6,693 bases of DNA. It comes from an uncultured Clostridia bacterium. GTDB lineage: Bacteria > Bacillota_A > Clostridia > TANB77 > CAG-508. The DNA lies in contig CANQZT010000083.1 in the NCBI GenBank assembly GCA_947628335.1, positions 1 through 6,693 on the forward strand, given 5' to 3'. The first letter of the stretch is position 1; each line of letters opens with the position of its first letter. This document shows, piece by piece, positions 5,859-6,693 of this stretch. Below the pieces are notes generated by a model that was given only the letters and a program-made list of their open reading frames with translations, was not told the DNA's origin and ran no database searches. A program made the position numbers and the translations under genes.

Positions 5859-6029
5859 ATGAATCAATATTATAATAAGTATTGTAATACAGAAAATTCT
5901 AGAAAAAATTCTTCTAATTTTGCTTTAAAAAAAGAGAACACACTTTGTTCCCTTTATCAAGTTGAAAATTTTTTATGTAACATACAAAAAGCTCTCCGTT
6001 GTTTTAAATTTTATTGTTTTTTTAAGTAG
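5859..6029 (+). CDS. Possible small Cys-containing protein (56 residues)
   Basis: I do not recognise this gene. The reading frame starts with MNQYYNKYC and ends with RCFKFYCFFK. It has five cysteines (9, 34, 40s, 50s region and near the end). The first half is polar and Asn/Lys-rich. The second half (about 32-56) has hydrophobic residues spaced as in an amphipathic helix. A good SD, AAAGGGGGT (5840-5848, one mismatch to AAAGGAGGT), lies 10 bases before the ATG. Against it: a well-formed minus-strand terminator (5927-5955) lies inside the frame, the ORF overlaps the end of the GerMN gene by 8 bases on the opposite strand, its codon use includes CTC and CGT that are rarer in the neighbouring genes, and no plus-strand promoter is clear. 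It could be a real small protein antisense to a 3' region, or chance. Confidence 0.35.
   Translation: MNQYYNKYCNTENSRKNSSNFALKKENTLCSLYQVENFLCNIQKALRCFKFYCFFK
5927..5955 (-). terminator. Intrinsic terminator of the GerMN gene
   Basis: Read on the minus strand, AAAGGGAACA pairs with TGTTCTCTTT around a 5-base loop (AAGTG): ten pairs including one G-U wobble, running into seven T residues (5933-5927). On the plus strand the same position is an A-C mismatch and no U-tract follows, so it is oriented for minus-strand transcripts. It lies about 70 bases past the stop of the GerMN gene and separates it from the methyltransferase operon. Confidence 0.8.
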
Positions 6030-6594
6030 ATATGTCCTTTTTTACAAATGGTTCCTTCAATGAAATTGCATTATCTTTAAAACTTGCATCATCTTTTCCA
6101 TCTACAAGTATCTTTATTGCCTCTATCTCATTTAATTGTGTTAATGAATTAACAATAGAATATATTGTCCTACTTTCTGCTTCTACACCACCTATATGAT
6201 TTTCAACAAATTCCCTTGACAAATCTATATTAAGAATATTATCTTTTAATTCAATTTTATTTACCTTTGTTCCTTCAGGTATAACATTTTCCAACTTATC
6301 ACTTTTAGGACCAGCTATTAACAAGTTCATTAATGTTTCATATGGATCATTTATTAACTCTTTTACATCAATCCCCCTTGCTTCTGGAACTAACGTATTT
6401 GTATCTTTTTGATTAAAATATAAAGATACAATTGTTTGTCTTAATCCTACTACATCAATTTCTTCTTCTGGTATATATTCTGTTATTTGACTACTTTGCT
6501 TATTTTCCTGCAATGTATGATAAATAATATATCCTATAATTCCTAATATAATTATTAGTAGTAAAAAAATAACTATTATTTTCTTATTTTTCAT
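6022..6594 (-). CDS. GerMN-domain membrane-anchored protein
   Basis: This 190-residue protein has a Lys-rich N-terminus, a single strongly hydrophobic segment (about 6-25) and an extracytoplasmic domain. The domain (about 52-167) fits the GerMN (sporulation/spore germination) fold: TIVSLYF (54-60), LVPEAR (68-73), the helix DPYETLMNLLIAGPKSDKL (83-101), IPEGTKVNKIELKDNILNID (105-124), LSREFV (125-130), and RTIYSIVNSLTQLNEIEAIKILVDG (142-166). GerM in B. subtilis is a lipoprotein with two such domains needed for engulfment. This protein has one domain and no lipobox Cys, so it is anchored by an uncleaved or non-lipid N-terminal segment. Many clostridial GerMN proteins are not proven to be sporulation-specific, so the exact role is unknown. 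The start is fixed by the SD GAGGTG (6607-6602), 7 bases before the ATG. It ends in its own terminator at 5927-5955. Confidence 0.88.
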   Translation of the reverse strand: MKNKKIIVIFLLLIIILGIIGYIIYHTLQENKQSSQITEYIPEEEIDVVGLRQTIVSLYFNQKDTNTLVPEARGIDVKELINDPYETLMNLLIAGPKSDKLENVIPEGTKVNKIELKDNILNIDLSREFVENHIGGVEAESRTIYSIVNSLTQLNEIEAIKILVDGKDDASFKDNAISLKEPFVKKDIST

Positions 6595-6693
6595 AATCTT
6601 ACACCTCTCTTCCTTTTGATGTTTAATCTTATGATAGACAAGTCATTTTTAGAACCTAACATTTTTTATTTTCAAAATCTCATGTTTTTGTCT

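Overview
The window is very A+T-rich DNA, with roughly a quarter G+C by eye. Its gene content points to an endospore-forming low-GC Firmicute, most likely a member of the Clostridia. The evidence is a spmA-spmB spore-maturation pair, a GerMN-domain membrane protein, a clostridial-type AbrB with two C-terminal CxxC pairs, and strong AGGAGG-type ribosome binding sites. All but one of the confident genes lie on the minus strand. The exception is abrB.

Layout, left to right. 34-609 (-) encodes a RimJ/RimL-type GNAT acetyltransferase with its own good promoter at 664-692. 752-1930 (-) encodes an HD-domain dGTP triphosphohydrolase-like protein. 1931-2515 is a gene-free gap of about 585 bases. It holds a perfect 21-bp hairpin (2040-2089), a 135-bp element bounded by perfect 12-bp inverted repeats with TGT...ACA ends (2162-2296), and a possible minus-strand promoter just beyond spmB. 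2516-3630 (-) is the translationally coupled spmA-spmB operon. 3631-3888 is the divergent spmA/abrB regulatory region, with a clear extended -10 promoter for abrB. 3889-4146 (+) is abrB. It converges on rsmI across a bidirectional terminator (4177-4205). 4195-5029 (-) is rsmI, interrupted by one extra base at about 4660. 5046-5783 (-) is a trmN6/yabB-type NPPY methyltransferase in operon with rsmI. 5784-6021 holds that operon's promoter, a possible small plus-strand ORF and a minus-strand terminator. 6022-6594 (-) encodes the GerMN-domain protein.

The genes fall into two themes. One is translation and RNA modification: the trmN6-like and rsmI genes, arranged convergently with abrB as in Bacillus subtilis yabB-yabC/abrB, but without yazA between them. 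The other is sporulation and the shift to stationary phase: AbrB, SpmA/SpmB and the GerMN protein. The dGTPase and GNAT genes look like ordinary housekeeping or accessory genes.

I see no phage, CRISPR, toxin-antitoxin or defence locus, and no convincing new multi-gene system. The items most worth checking are the single-base disruption of rsmI, the two structured elements between dgt and spmB, and the small Cys-containing ORF at 5859-6029.
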